From the IMG/VR virus record IMGVR_UViG_3300025087_000260, positions 1-28,771 of that record: a DNA stretch of 28,771 bases, one strand, 5' to 3'. Shown here piece after piece: positions 11,949 through 20,319 of this stretch. The notes under the pieces were generated by a model. That model was not told where the DNA came from, did not search any database, and saw only the letters and a program-made list of their open reading frames with translations. This DNA is from a virus. Positions within the stretch are counted from its first letter, which is position 1. Each line of letters opens with the position of its first letter. Both the position numbers and the translations under genes were made by a program.

Positions 11949-12359
11949 GCATTTGAAACGAATGTAAAGATGGATTATGTTATGTTGCCTGATCGTGAAA
12001 AGGTTTAATTGATAGGGGTTTTGGAGATTTGAGCACGTAACATAACCATTATTATCGGAACTTGGAAGTGTCGCAACCAACTTTTGAAGTGAGAAATGCA
12101 GAATCAGACACCGTAAAGTCGGGTAAAACGATATGAAAAGTCAACATGGTTTTTTAATGCAAAGAAATGTAAATGAGACCCCGCACCGGTAGGCGGGTAG
12201 TCCGGGAGGGGGGGTGGGTGAATTTATCCCTATCCCAACTCACCAGAAAAGCATTAAAACGAAAATTCAATTTTAATATTAAATGGATTGCTGTAATGCC
12301 AAGCCACAATGCCAATTAGTCGAGCGGGGATAGGGTTTAATTGAAAGAATGGTATTAGA
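11949..12359. other. 411-nt gap without a convincing gene; weak hairpins
   Basis: No supported ORF here; the longest ATG frames are below 20 codons. A hairpin CCCGC/GCGGG (12180-12184 with 12093-type symmetry at 12193-12197) precedes a G-run at about 12206-12214. A second stem pairs GGTGAATT at 12217-12224 with AACTCACC at 12237-12244 with one mismatch. AATGCCAA occurs twice near 12296 and 12309. It may hold the late promoter or a packaging site before the terminase genes, but I see no consensus promoter. Confidence 0.5.
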
Positions 12360-12827
12360 ATGAACGAGTTGAAGGTGGCAGGTAGTACGGAGGGGATGTC
12401 AAACCGCAAGTTTCCGGTGGTATATGACTATGGCAATAAGGATTCAATAAATTTGAGCATGAGGGAGCGGTATGTATGTGACATGTGGTTGGAGTGCGGG
12501 AATTACGATAATGTTATGAAGATGGTGAATGAGAGGTTTAAGTGGAGGACGATAAGTAACAGGACGGTTAGCAGGTGGTTACATAGTGGGAAGGTGAGCA
12601 AGTATTTGATAAGGAGGATGGAGGATGGGGCATATGCGAGGGGGATGACGAAGGAGAAGTGGGAGCGGGAGGCGATAGATTTTCGGGATGGGAGGGTGAA
12701 GGCGAACAGCACGACGTATTTATTTCACAAGTTGATAGGGATGGCGAGGGGGTATTTGGTGGAGGAGAAGCCGGTGTTTAACAACAATGTGCAGATCAAT
12801 TTTACGCAAAGGGATGGGGAGAGGTGA
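12360..12827 (+). CDS. Terminase small subunit-like protein
   Basis: The 155-residue protein lies just upstream of the large terminase gene. It has a helix-turn-helix-like N-terminal half (LSMRERYVCDMWLECGNYD, then RTVSRWLHSGKVSKYLIRRM) and a C-terminal EIAID-like part (REAIDFRDGRVKANSTTYLF) ending in VFNNNVQINFTQ. That N-to-C order is typical of small terminases, which recognise the packaging site and hand DNA to TerL. Its coding strand is extremely G-rich and C-poor with AGG as main Arg codon, unlike the flanking virion genes. The ribosome site is weak. The call rests on position and pattern. Confidence 0.7.
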   Translation: MNELKVAGSTEGMSNRKFPVVYDYGNKDSINLSMRERYVCDMWLECGNYDNVMKMVNERFKWRTISNRTVSRWLHSGKVSKYLIRRMEDGAYARGMTKEKWEREAIDFRDGRVKANSTTYLFHKLIGMARGYLVEEKPVFNNNVQINFTQRDGER

Positions 12828-12964
12828 AGGAGGAGGACAGGAGGTTTATTTTCAGGAACTGGTGCAGATGTCATTTTGGGTATGGGGAGAGGGTGGAGAC
12901 GAGGAGTGAGAGTGGTGGATCAGTTCATGTTGTTTGTGATGGGTGGTTATTAAGGTGGGGATGA
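12824..12964 (+). CDS. 46-aa Cys/His micro-protein
   Basis: GTG overlaps the stop of the terminase small subunit and GGGGAGAG lies before it. The product has WCRCH near residue 13-17 and one later Cys (VVCDGW), a possible zinc site, and shares the extreme G bias of the preceding gene. It fills the gap between the terminase genes. Function unknown. Confidence 0.45.
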   Translation: MKEEDRRFIFRNWCRCHFGYGERVETRSESGGSVHVVCDGWLLRWG

Positions 12965-12970
12965 GGCAAG

Positions 12971-13051
12971 GTGGTTGATTTTTTGGAAGAGGATGAACTT
13001 TTTACGAGGAAGACTGAGTGTGAAGGCAGGAGGCGCGATGTTTTAGAGTAA
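12971..13051 (+). CDS. Possible 26-aa micro-protein
   Basis: GTG at 12971 with a nearby GAGG gives a short acidic-then-basic chain (VVDFLEEDELFTRKTECEGR). It keeps the purine-rich bias of the region, and that bias alone can keep frames open, so its reality is doubtful. Confidence 0.25.
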   Translation: MVDFLEEDELFTRKTECEGRRRDVLE

Positions 13052-13106
13052 CCATTACGTAAATCCCGGATGGACTGCCCATGACCTAGCGGCAGTTAAT
13101 CTGGTT

Positions 13107-13165
13107 AACCCCGATCAATTTGAGCCCATCGTTTTTGGGAGCTTCTTGATCGGGGTTTCCTTTTG
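13107..13165 (+). terminator. Strong stem-loop between terminase subunit genes
   Basis: AACCCCGATCAA at 13107-13118 pairs perfectly with TTGATCGGGGTT at 13146-13157. Inside, AGCCCA (13123-13128) can pair with TGGG-A-GCT (13136-13143) with one bulged A. The right arm is followed by TCCTTTT, a short pyrimidine tract. The shape fits a rho-independent terminator, but it could also be a structured site for packaging initiation. Confidence 0.7.
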
Positions 13166-13203
13166 GGGGAGTAGGGCGAACATCTCGAAACCCCAAAGAT
13201 TTT

Positions 13204-14541
13204 ATGGATAATGTGGCGTTAAACATCATTTTGCACGCAAACCAGAAGAAGATACACGCTTCTGGAGCGAGGTTTAACGTTATTAAGGCTGGGAAGCGTT
13301 TTGGCAAGACGAAATTGGCGTTATATCGGGCGTGTCAGAAGGCGGAGATGCCGAATCGGGTGATCTGGTACATAGCTCCGACTTACAAGCAAGCCAAGAA
13401 TATAGCCTGGTGGGAATTGAATTGGATGTTGCCGAAGCATATTGTAAATCGTTCGATTGAGAATGAGCTTTTCAAAGAGCTTCACAATGGAACCAGGATT
13501 CAATTGATTGGGGCTGATAATGAGGATTCGTTGCGCGGGCCAAAGCTTGACCATGTTGTTTTGGATGAGGCCGCCTACCAGAAGGAGTATGTATGGTCTG
13601 GGATCATATCAGGGCAGTTGTTGGGGTCTGGAGGCAGTGAGCCTGGGACGGCTGATTTTATATCCAGCCCGAACAAAACGGGGAGGAATTGGTTTACCAA
13701 CTTTCACGCGGAAGCCAGGAGGAAGCAGGAAGCTGGGGACAAGGATTGGGCGGCGCATTTTTACACGATTTACGATAATCCGACATTAAACCGCGAGGAG
13801 ATAGAGAAGTTGAAGGAGAACACTCCTGATGACACGTGGAATCTTGAGTATATGGCTCAGGAATCCGAGTATGCCGGCCAGTTGTATGGGGAGTTTGATT
13901 CTGAGAAGAACATGGGAGAGTATCAGGGCAAAGACGCACTCCCTGCTTTCAGGGTTATAGACTGGGGAATTGCCCATCCTACGGTATGTTTGTGGGCGAA
14001 GCTGGATATTCTCACGAAGACGATTTATTTTTACGATGAATTTGTCAAGAGCGGGCTAGTGATAGCGGAGAGTTGCGCGATGATTAAGCAGATCACCGGC
14101 CGGACTCCGATTGACTGGACTGTTATTGATCCTTCCACGGCCAAGAGGAACTCTCAAACGGGCAGGAGTGATTCCGTAGAGTTTGCCCGCAATGGCGTAA
14201 CGTGCATACCAGCCGACAACCGCGACAGGGGTTACGACGTGGCGAAGATGTTTTTAAAGAAAGGCATGGTGAAGATCAGCCCGAAGTGCAAGGAGTTGAT
14301 TTACGCTTTAAAAAACGTGCAGAGGGGAGATAAAGAGGGTGATGACACAACAGATTGCGCGAGGTATCTTATTTTGAGGATTCACGATTATATAAATGGA
14401 ATGAACGTCTTTGATCATGAGCAGGTTATTTCCAGACCGCAAGTTATTGGAGACGAGATCAATTTGAACGATGACGGATTATTTCCAAAAAGAAATACTG
14501 AGTCAAAAAATATGCAGTGGGAACTTAGTGAGGTGGCATGA
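13204..14541 (+). CDS. Terminase large subunit (packaging ATPase and nuclease)
   Basis: The 445-residue protein has Walker A AGKRFGKT at residues 29-36, Walker B HVVLDEAAY with D121 and E122, and the coupling motif ISSPNK near 157-162. The RNase H-like nuclease follows: first Asp in FRVIDWGIAHP, second in WTVIDPSTAKR, and third in GDDTTDCARYLI. All catalytic acids are present. It pumps DNA into the prohead through the portal and cuts it to length. Length is normal for compact podovirus-type TerL. The ATG has no clear Shine-Dalgarno, unusual for an essential gene, and it follows a strong stem-loop. Confidence 0.96.
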   Translation: MDNVALNIILHANQKKIHASGARFNVIKAGKRFGKTKLALYRACQKAEMPNRVIWYIAPTYKQAKNIAWWELNWMLPKHIVNRSIENELFKELHNGTRIQLIGADNEDSLRGPKLDHVVLDEAAYQKEYVWSGIISGQLLGSGGSEPGTADFISSPNKTGRNWFTNFHAEARRKQEAGDKDWAAHFYTIYDNPTLNREEIEKLKENTPDDTWNLEYMAQESEYAGQLYGEFDSEKNMGEYQGKDALPAFRVIDWGIAHPTVCLWAKLDILTKTIYFYDEFVKSGLVIAESCAMIKQITGRTPIDWTVIDPSTAKRNSQTGRSDSVEFARNGVTCIPADNRDRGYDVAKMFLKKGMVKISPKCKELIYALKNVQRGDKEGDDTTDCARYLILRIHDYINGMNVFDHEQVISRPQVIGDEINLNDDGLFPKRNTESKNMQWELSEVA

Positions 14542-14708
14542 CAATGGCATATCCTACGGTTGCGCTTAAAAATTATCCTAATTACGCTAGAAAGTTTGAG
14601 GTATTGGGCCATAGAATTCAGTTAAGGAAGGAATATAAAGAAAGAGAGCGGTTTTTAAAGTCTGAAATGAAGCGTCTGAAAAAATTTGAGCAAGATTACA
14701 TGATATAA
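14538..14708 (+). CDS. Hypothetical protein, 56 aa, between TerL and portal
   Basis: ATG overlaps the TerL stop (ATGA). The first 25 residues are mixed (AYPTVALKNYPNYARKF); the rest is a basic, charged helix (RKEYKERERFLKSEMKRLKK). Genes at this site often encode small head-completion or portal-associated factors, but nothing in the sequence proves that. Confidence 0.6.
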   Translation: MTMAYPTVALKNYPNYARKFEVLGHRIQLRKEYKERERFLKSEMKRLKKFEQDYMI

Positions 14709-14710
14709 AA

Positions 14711-16669
14711 ATGGACTTACTCGACCAATTTTCTAATCCCCTACAGGCAATATCCGAGACGCCGGTTATTCCCGGCATGCCTTCCATTATTATTCCCGAG
14801 CCTTTCATTTTATCCGAACAGAATACTTTGCATTTGGAGAAGATTCGGGATGAGGTGATGGATAAGCAGAAGGCCTGCGAGAACGATCTGGTCAAATTCT
14901 ACGGCGAGTATGAGGAGTTCGAGCAGAGCTGGAGGATACAGCCGAAATCCGGGCCCAGGCCGAAGGGATTGTCGAACACGAAGTCAGGGGAGACTCACAG
15001 AGCTACAGAGACGATGGCGACGCTGTGGTTTAGAATGATGACAGCCCAGGACAGATTTTTCGATTCCGTTAAAAGCGGGCTCGATCCGTCAGGCAGGGAA
15101 TTGACGGAGAGTGATCTTTACATGGTCGAAGAGACTTTGCTTCATCAGCTCAGGAAGACTCATTTTAAGAAGAACCTCTTAAATTCACTCAGGTCTTTGG
15201 GGCTTTTCGGGACGTTGATTTTTGAAGAGCCGTGGGTGAGGCGTTTGAACGTGGATGGACAGACGTACTTTGAAGGAACCGGGTTTCAGATGAGGTCTAT
15301 CATTCAAATGTTTTTCGATACGATGGTTCCTGATTTGGAGATGAGCGATTTCATGGGGTCGGTTGACTATCCGACGATTTGGAGACTGAGGCAGTGGGCG
15401 AAGAACGACTCTTCCGTATGGGACAAGAGCGCGATAGAAAAGAAGTTGTCGGAGTATAAAGATTCTTCAAAGAATTCCGTGAATTCAGTGACCACGGGAA
15501 CGGACGTTTTGAACCGGATCAGGACGAGGATGCAGAGGGCGGGATATGCGAATTTGGACAACAACATTCGAGAGTTAATCAGTTACCACGGAAAGATAGA
15601 TACTGACAATGAGGTCGTTCAAAAGTATTGGGAGTCTGAGAACAGAACGGACGACCCCCAGGATTATGATTTTACTGTTGGAATACTAGACGGAGACCCT
15701 ATTGTGAAGTTTCACGTTACGCAGTACGGAACGTGGAGATCGAAATTTAAAACTTGCACATGGAAGAACCTGGAGCTAGAGCCTTTGGGTTACGGAGTCG
15801 GGAAGATCGGTCAGAAAGGTCAGGCTGAGCTTGATACTGTCGGTTCGAGGGCTGACGACGTTTTGAAGTTTTCTCAATACATGATGTGGAAAGTTGGGAG
15901 GTACGCTGGACTCAAGTCGAGTCAGTTGACGATCAAACCCTGGAACATCGTAGAGTTAGACGATATCAATCAACTCGAACCCATAAGGCCTGATTTAAAC
16001 GCCATTGTCCAGGCTTTGGCCGTGATGGCAGGCAAGAGGGAGGAATTCAGGAGCAACACCGGAGCCAGCTCCAATCTTCAAGCCGTTCTAACGAAGGCCA
16101 CGGCCACGGAGTCATCTATAACCCAGACTGAGGCTATCAGGGCGGCGAGCGTTTACGCCGAGATCATGGCTGAGATTCTTATCAGGGATCATTTGGAGCA
16201 GATGCATATCAACAATCTTGATAATTTGGATGAAGACATTTGGGTTTCCGTTACAGGGGAACCGATGCCGCGGCGGGTTAATAAGAACGTCCTCCCGAGG
16301 AACATTGGATTCGAGATAAAAGTAACGACTGATAAAGACTTCAGACCTGAGAGGCTTCAAAAGATTTTAGAGACTTTGCAGATGGCCACGAGCATCAGGA
16401 ATGACATTCCAGAGTCGATCAATATCGTGAGGCCTCTTTTCGAGGAACTTTTAAGAGCTATGGGAATGAATCCGCGTCTTTTGAATGAAGCTCAGCCGAT
16501 GGGAGATTTTTTGGCTTCGCGTATGCGCAGGATGGAGAGGATTGGAGCCAATCCTCAACTGCTTGGCAATGAAGTCGAAGGCGAGGCCGCAAGCGCAGGC
16601 CAGGGAGGCGGGATAACGACTCCTGTCGGAGAAGTGCCTACGAGCCCAATATCTCCGGTATACGCATGA
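14711..16669 (+). CDS. Portal protein (head-tail connector)
   Basis: The 652-residue length, the position right after TerL and the sequence fit a podovirus-type portal. The NTKSGETHRATETMATLWF segment near residues 95-113 followed by a MMTAQDRFF helix is typical of the clip/wing part in this class. The C-terminal third has a long helical region (ATESSITQTEAIRAASVYAE) and a Gly-rich end. Twelve copies should form the ring at one capsid vertex through which TerL drives DNA. ATGA coupling to the next gene. Confidence 0.88.
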   Translation: MDLLDQFSNPLQAISETPVIPGMPSIIIPEPFILSEQNTLHLEKIRDEVMDKQKACENDLVKFYGEYEEFEQSWRIQPKSGPRPKGLSNTKSGETHRATETMATLWFRMMTAQDRFFDSVKSGLDPSGRELTESDLYMVEETLLHQLRKTHFKKNLLNSLRSLGLFGTLIFEEPWVRRLNVDGQTYFEGTGFQMRSIIQMFFDTMVPDLEMSDFMGSVDYPTIWRLRQWAKNDSSVWDKSAIEKKLSEYKDSSKNSVNSVTTGTDVLNRIRTRMQRAGYANLDNNIRELISYHGKIDTDNEVVQKYWESENRTDDPQDYDFTVGILDGDPIVKFHVTQYGTWRSKFKTCTWKNLELEPLGYGVGKIGQKGQAELDTVGSRADDVLKFSQYMMWKVGRYAGLKSSQLTIKPWNIVELDDINQLEPIRPDLNAIVQALAVMAGKREEFRSNTGASSNLQAVLTKATATESSITQTEAIRAASVYAEIMAEILIRDHLEQMHINNLDNLDEDIWVSVTGEPMPRRVNKNVLPRNIGFEIKVTTDKDFRPERLQKILETLQMATSIRNDIPESINIVRPLFEELLRAMGMNPRLLNEAQPMGDFLASRMRRMERIGANPQLLGNEVEGEAASAGQGGGITTPVGEVPTSPISPVYA

Positions 16670-16986
16670 AGATTTTTGTAGATAAGAAGAAAGGAGACGT
16701 AAGGTTTCAGGTAGAAAACGACGTTGATTTAAACAACGTCAGAAAGATCGCCGCTGTTGTGAACATGGAAGGATGGAAGATTTTACAGGATTATCTTGAC
16801 ATTGGACGGGAAGCCGTGATCGAATCCGCGAAGGAATGCATAGACGAGGAAAAAACGTCCAAAAGAATTGCTCAATTAAAGGGATACGATAATTGCGTTT
16901 CCATTCCTGAGACTTTAGTTGAGAACGCGAGGATTTTTGTTGAAGACGTGGAAACGAAGGCAAAGGAGGAAATCAATGAAGGATGA
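16666..16986 (+). CDS. Hypothetical protein, 106 aa, in the portal operon
   Basis: ATG overlaps the portal stop. The protein begins with a beta-hairpin-like segment and then is helical with acidic bias (GWKILQDYLDIGREAVIESA, then ETLVENARIFVEDVETKAKE). The pattern WxxLxxYLxxxxxxxxxxA with later LVENAR occurs in small virion-module proteins of many phages with no known function. Possibly a head-assembly accessory protein. Confidence 0.65.
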   Translation: MKIFVDKKKGDVRFQVENDVDLNNVRKIAAVVNMEGWKILQDYLDIGREAVIESAKECIDEEKTSKRIAQLKGYDNCVSIPETLVENARIFVEDVETKAKEEINEG

Positions 16987-17215
16987 AATGATGGAAGCGC
17001 CGGAAGCGTCTCCTTTGGATGATATTATTTCAAAGGTTGAGTCGTACATTCAAGACCCGAAGATGGCAACGTCGGAAACTTTGGGAGAGTTGAAAGCCGA
17101 TTTGATTGATTTGAAGTCGGTGATTGACGAAGAAGAAAAGCCGGAAGGCATGGATGAAGACATGGGCAAAGATCGGGATGGAGGACTTGCCATTATGATC
17201 GGGAGGAACAAATGA
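16976..17215 (+). CDS. Acidic hypothetical protein, 79 aa
   Basis: AAAGGAGG precedes ATG 16976 by 5-6 nt, which decides the start against an earlier in-frame ATG at 16919. The chain is strongly acidic with short helices (SPLDDIISKVESYIQDPKMA, then GELKADLIDLKSVIDEEEK) and a Met-Asp-rich tail. Small acidic proteins in this position can be scaffold-like or portal chaperones; this is only inference. Confidence 0.65.
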   Translation: MKDEMMEAPEASPLDDIISKVESYIQDPKMATSETLGELKADLIDLKSVIDEEEKPEGMDEDMGKDRDGGLAIMIGRNK

Positions 17216-17628
17216 AGCGTTTAATTTTAAGTCTGATTTTATGTCTCGCTGTTTCTGAGGTCTATGCCGGATGGCCTCCGACCCGCGAAGAGTGGATGAA
17301 CACTCCGAGTCCGTCTTATAGTTCGCAGGGCGTTTATCGTTCCACTCAAATGACGCTCTTGTATGTTTCAACGTGGGCGGCGGTCATAAGCACTTATGCC
17401 AGTGTCTTCCATACGGCTTGGATAAGTTCGCCAGTGGCTAATTCGTGGATTGACTTTTACGATAGTAGACTGACGACGGTGGCATATCTTGCGCCTTTGA
17501 TGTTTTCAATCGACAATTCAAGAACATGGCAATATCCTCAGTTTGACGTGTTTTTTGCAAGTGGCATAGTTGCCATGCCTAGAGGACAAAGCAATCCGAA
17601 TTCCGGGTTCTCTTACAGAGAGAGATAA
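17212..17628 (+). CDS. Exported virion-module protein with signal peptide (paralog of the 20320 gene)
   Basis: ATG overlaps the previous stop and GGAGG lies 8 nt upstream. Residues 1-19 are a textbook Sec signal (MKRL, hydrophobic core, cleavage after VYA). The mature part of about 119 residues is beta-type and rich in Ser, Thr and aromatics, with no cysteines. Residues 65-90 (VFH...P.A...WIDFYDS..TTV) match residues 62-88 of the exported protein after the capsid gene, so the two are probably paralogs of one fold. It may be a capsid decoration, a fibre or a protein shown on the host envelope. Function not known. Confidence 0.75.
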   Translation: MKRLILSLILCLAVSEVYAGWPPTREEWMNTPSPSYSSQGVYRSTQMTLLYVSTWAAVISTYASVFHTAWISSPVANSWIDFYDSRLTTVAYLAPLMFSIDNSRTWQYPQFDVFFASGIVAMPRGQSNPNSGFSYRER

Positions 17629-17630
17629 AA

Positions 17631-18515
17631 ATGAGGCAGGAGCTTTTGAATATCCTTCATTTGAATCGGGAAAAGATCATTCCTAAAGACATAAAAAAGG
17701 AATATGACTTTTCCGTTCTTGTGGTTCCGTGCGTTCATCGGGGTGTAGACCCTGATACGTGGGAAAGCCTTATTCCTCTGCTTTTCTGTAAAAATCCCAG
17801 GATAGTGGTGAAGTTTAGAAGCGGAGATGCTTTGATTGACCGGTCAAGGAGCATAGTAGCCTCAAGGTTCCTTGAAAGCGATTTCGACATTCTTCTTTTC
17901 ATTGACGATGACATTATTTTCGATCCAAAAAAGATCGGAGCCATGCTTCAAGTGATGTGGAAAGAGAAACTCGACATATGCGGCGCGCCATACGTTAAGA
18001 AACAGCCCGAAAAGACCCACTTTGCTATCAAGCTGCTTGACGAGGCTCCGGTGATTCCTTTCGGGGAAAGAGAGGGAGCGATTTGCGAGGTAAGGATGAT
18101 TTCCACCGGATGCATGGCAATTCAAAGATGGGTTTTACAGGAGATGGCGGATAAAGAGATCGTCCATAAATGCCACATTCATGACGCCAAATTTTACCCG
18201 TTTTTCAAGCCGGAAGAAGCGCAATTAGAGAATGGCAACTGGATTTATTTGTCAGAAGACTGGGCATTTACCGAGAGAGCGCGAAAGTTAGGATTTAAAG
18301 TCTGGTGCGACACATCCCAAAAGCTTGGCCACGCCGGCCGGTACGTTTACGCGTGGGATGATATGAAAACCAAGAAAAGACATCATCTTGACAATGGCAA
18401 GTATTGGGAAGTAGACGGAACAATGCCCGATTTCAAGGAAATAGAAGACCCGAAGGAACAGATTTCCGGGGTGACTATCAATCAACCCGAGGCCGTGATA
18501 GCGGCTGTGAAGTAA
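17631..18515 (+). CDS. GT-A fold glycosyltransferase (family-2-like)
   Basis: The 294-residue protein has a GT-A start (VLVVPCVHRGVDPDTWE), a substrate-side segment FRSGDALIDRSRS and the metal-binding DxD-type motif FIDDDIIFDP with D92-D94. The later segment LSEDWAFTERARKLGFKVW near residues 207-225 carries the acidic catalytic-type ED. It has no membrane segment, so it acts in the cytoplasm on a nucleotide-sugar donor. Lying between an exported protein and the scaffold gene, it most likely glycosylates a virion or exported phage protein; the acceptor is not shown by sequence. Confidence 0.85.
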   Translation: MRQELLNILHLNREKIIPKDIKKEYDFSVLVVPCVHRGVDPDTWESLIPLLFCKNPRIVVKFRSGDALIDRSRSIVASRFLESDFDILLFIDDDIIFDPKKIGAMLQVMWKEKLDICGAPYVKKQPEKTHFAIKLLDEAPVIPFGEREGAICEVRMISTGCMAIQRWVLQEMADKEIVHKCHIHDAKFYPFFKPEEAQLENGNWIYLSEDWAFTERARKLGFKVWCDTSQKLGHAGRYVYAWDDMKTKKRHHLDNGKYWEVDGTMPDFKEIEDPKEQISGVTINQPEAVIAAVK

Positions 18516-18525
18516 AGGAGCGACA

Positions 18526-19425
18526 ATGCTACAAACAGAGACGCAGACGTTTACCTCCCCCGTAGTTGAGGGAGTTGTGCCTGAAAGCACATCGCAGGCG
18601 ACTGAGCCAACCCCGAAAGAGGAAGTTCAGCCGCAAGAAACTACTCCTGCTAAGGTCGATAGCAAGGAACAACCTACTTCAAGTTTAACCACAGAGAGGC
18701 CGAGACCGTCTGACCATTACCGTCAGAGGAAGGAGCTTCAAGGTTTGAGAAATCAAATGCTTGAAATCCAGAAAACGATCGAGGCTATAAAAACTAAGGA
18801 AACACCCTCCGTGGAAAAGCCGAAGTCTCAGGAATTTGATAACGATAAGTTTTGGGGCAATCCGTTGCAATATATGACGGAGAGGGAAAAGACTATAAGA
18901 GAAGAACTGTCAAAAGAACTTCTCGAAAAAGGCCTTCCAGAAGCCCTGAAGAATCGTGAACAGAAGATCGAGACTGAACGGAATGGACAAGAAGCGTTGG
19001 AATTGATTTTCCCTAAAACGGACAATCCAAGAGAAACGCTGAAAGAAAGAATCCAGAAGGACAAAGTACGAGCTGAAAGGATGGAAGAAATCCTCTATGA
19101 AGAAGATGAGGGTTTCAGTTTGGATAAGTTAAGTGTAACTTATCCGAAACAGGCCGCGAAGTTAGCTTTGCAGGAATACGCAAAGCGATACCCTGAGCCT
19201 GCTAAAAATCCCAACGCTCCGAAAAAAGCCCAAATGGAATCTACTTCCACATCTCAACCCGTGGGTGGGTCTAAGACTCTTTCCACTGACGAGATAGCAT
19301 CCCAATACCAGCAGATGACCAAGCAGTTGGGTGATAACCCTGGTCTTTTGCAGGACGAGAAGTTTAAATCAAAATGGGACGCTTTAAAGCTTGAGATTGC
19401 CAATGCTCAAAAGGGAAATCAATAA
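18526..19425 (+). CDS. Capsid scaffolding protein
   Basis: The 299-residue protein lies directly before the capsid gene. Residues 1-60 are Pro/Thr/Glu-rich and disordered, the centre is a long charged coiled coil (RQRKELQGLRNQMLEIQKTI), and the end is a short helical domain (LLQDEKFKSKWDALKLEIAN). Disordered start, helical middle and C-terminal capsid-binding helices are typical of phage scaffolds, which guide coat assembly and then leave. A diverged copy of its last 30 codons is found near 22317. GGAGCGAC lies before the ATG. Confidence 0.82.
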   Translation: MLQTETQTFTSPVVEGVVPESTSQATEPTPKEEVQPQETTPAKVDSKEQPTSSLTTERPRPSDHYRQRKELQGLRNQMLEIQKTIEAIKTKETPSVEKPKSQEFDNDKFWGNPLQYMTEREKTIREELSKELLEKGLPEALKNREQKIETERNGQEALELIFPKTDNPRETLKERIQKDKVRAERMEEILYEEDEGFSLDKLSVTYPKQAAKLALQEYAKRYPEPAKNPNAPKKAQMESTSTSQPVGGSKTLSTDEIASQYQQMTKQLGDNPGLLQDEKFKSKWDALKLEIANAQKGNQ

Positions 19426-19446
19426 AGAAGTAAAAAGGTAAATAAT

Positions 19447-20304
19447 ATGGCTGTATATACAAACGCTACATTAAACAACATCACCATACCCAACAAGTTC
19501 GATATGGACGTTCTGGAAGCTCGTTACGCCGCTGGCGTACTCTTTCCGAAGGTCTTGAATAAATCGCAACTTGTGAAAGAAAACGGACTTCGGGTTTCAA
19601 TCGAGATCGAGCCTACTTTCACGGCCGGAACGGTGTCAGTTGGCGGGGCTTTCACGCCTACCAACGACGCTCCGTCTCAGGTCAATCTCACGTTGAATAC
19701 TTGGATTTACGTTGCGGCTGAAATTGACAGACAGGCTGAAGCTCAGTCTTTCTGGCAACCCACCGAAAGGCTGGGGAAGGCCGCTGGGAAAGCTATGGGT
19801 GTGCGTTACGACACTGACTTGTTTGCGCTTCATGGAAGCCTGACTTTGACTGCTGTCGGAGATGCGACCACTGGAGGAACTTTCGATGATGGAATGGCGA
19901 GGATCGCGATGCTTCGCATTTCCGACGCCAACATTCCGAAAGACTCTCTTAATTGGTTCCTGCCTCCCGTTGCTTTTTACAACGGATGGTTTTCCAAAAC
20001 GGAACTGACGGCGGCTTACAGTACTGGACAATCGAAGAACGCCAACATGACGGACTTCAGACCAACCATACTGGGAGCTCCAGCGCATGAGTCAACGCTA
20101 GTAACAACCGTAGGAGACGTGCGTAAGGGCTTGCTGTTGCACAAACAAGCTCTTGCTATCGCAATGCAGATCGAGAATGAGCTTGAACAGGCCAGCCGAG
20201 TTGCGGCTAACAACCTCTCAAAGGTTGCTGTTGTCCATTCTCTCATCGGTGTCGCTGTTCCCAGAACGGATCACGGCGTCGTGTGTAACATCAAAGCCAC
20301 ATAA
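19447..20304 (+). CDS. Major capsid protein
   Basis: The 285-residue protein follows the scaffold gene as in most tailed phages. It has an N-arm, an opening FDMDVLEARYAAGVLFPKVL, an alternating beta pattern (GLRVSIEIEPTFTAGTVSVG), a helix rich in Ala (AGKAMGVRYDTDLFALHG) and a C-terminal domain, consistent with a compact HK97-fold coat protein of the podovirus/P22-5-like type. Hundreds of copies would form the shell. No signal peptide, in contrast to its neighbours on both sides. Assignment rests on position, length and pattern. Confidence 0.85.
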   Translation: MAVYTNATLNNITIPNKFDMDVLEARYAAGVLFPKVLNKSQLVKENGLRVSIEIEPTFTAGTVSVGGAFTPTNDAPSQVNLTLNTWIYVAAEIDRQAEAQSFWQPTERLGKAAGKAMGVRYDTDLFALHGSLTLTAVGDATTGGTFDDGMARIAMLRISDANIPKDSLNWFLPPVAFYNGWFSKTELTAAYSTGQSKNANMTDFRPTILGAPAHESTLVTTVGDVRKGLLLHKQALAIAMQIENELEQASRVAANNLSKVAVVHSLIGVAVPRTDHGVVCNIKAT

Positions 20305-20319
20305 AAGGAGGTAACTGAA

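Noticed and set aside
12133-12192. 19-codon ATG frame in the gap before TerS
   Set aside because: Very short, without ribosome site, and it ends in the GC-rich hairpin. Treated as non-coding.
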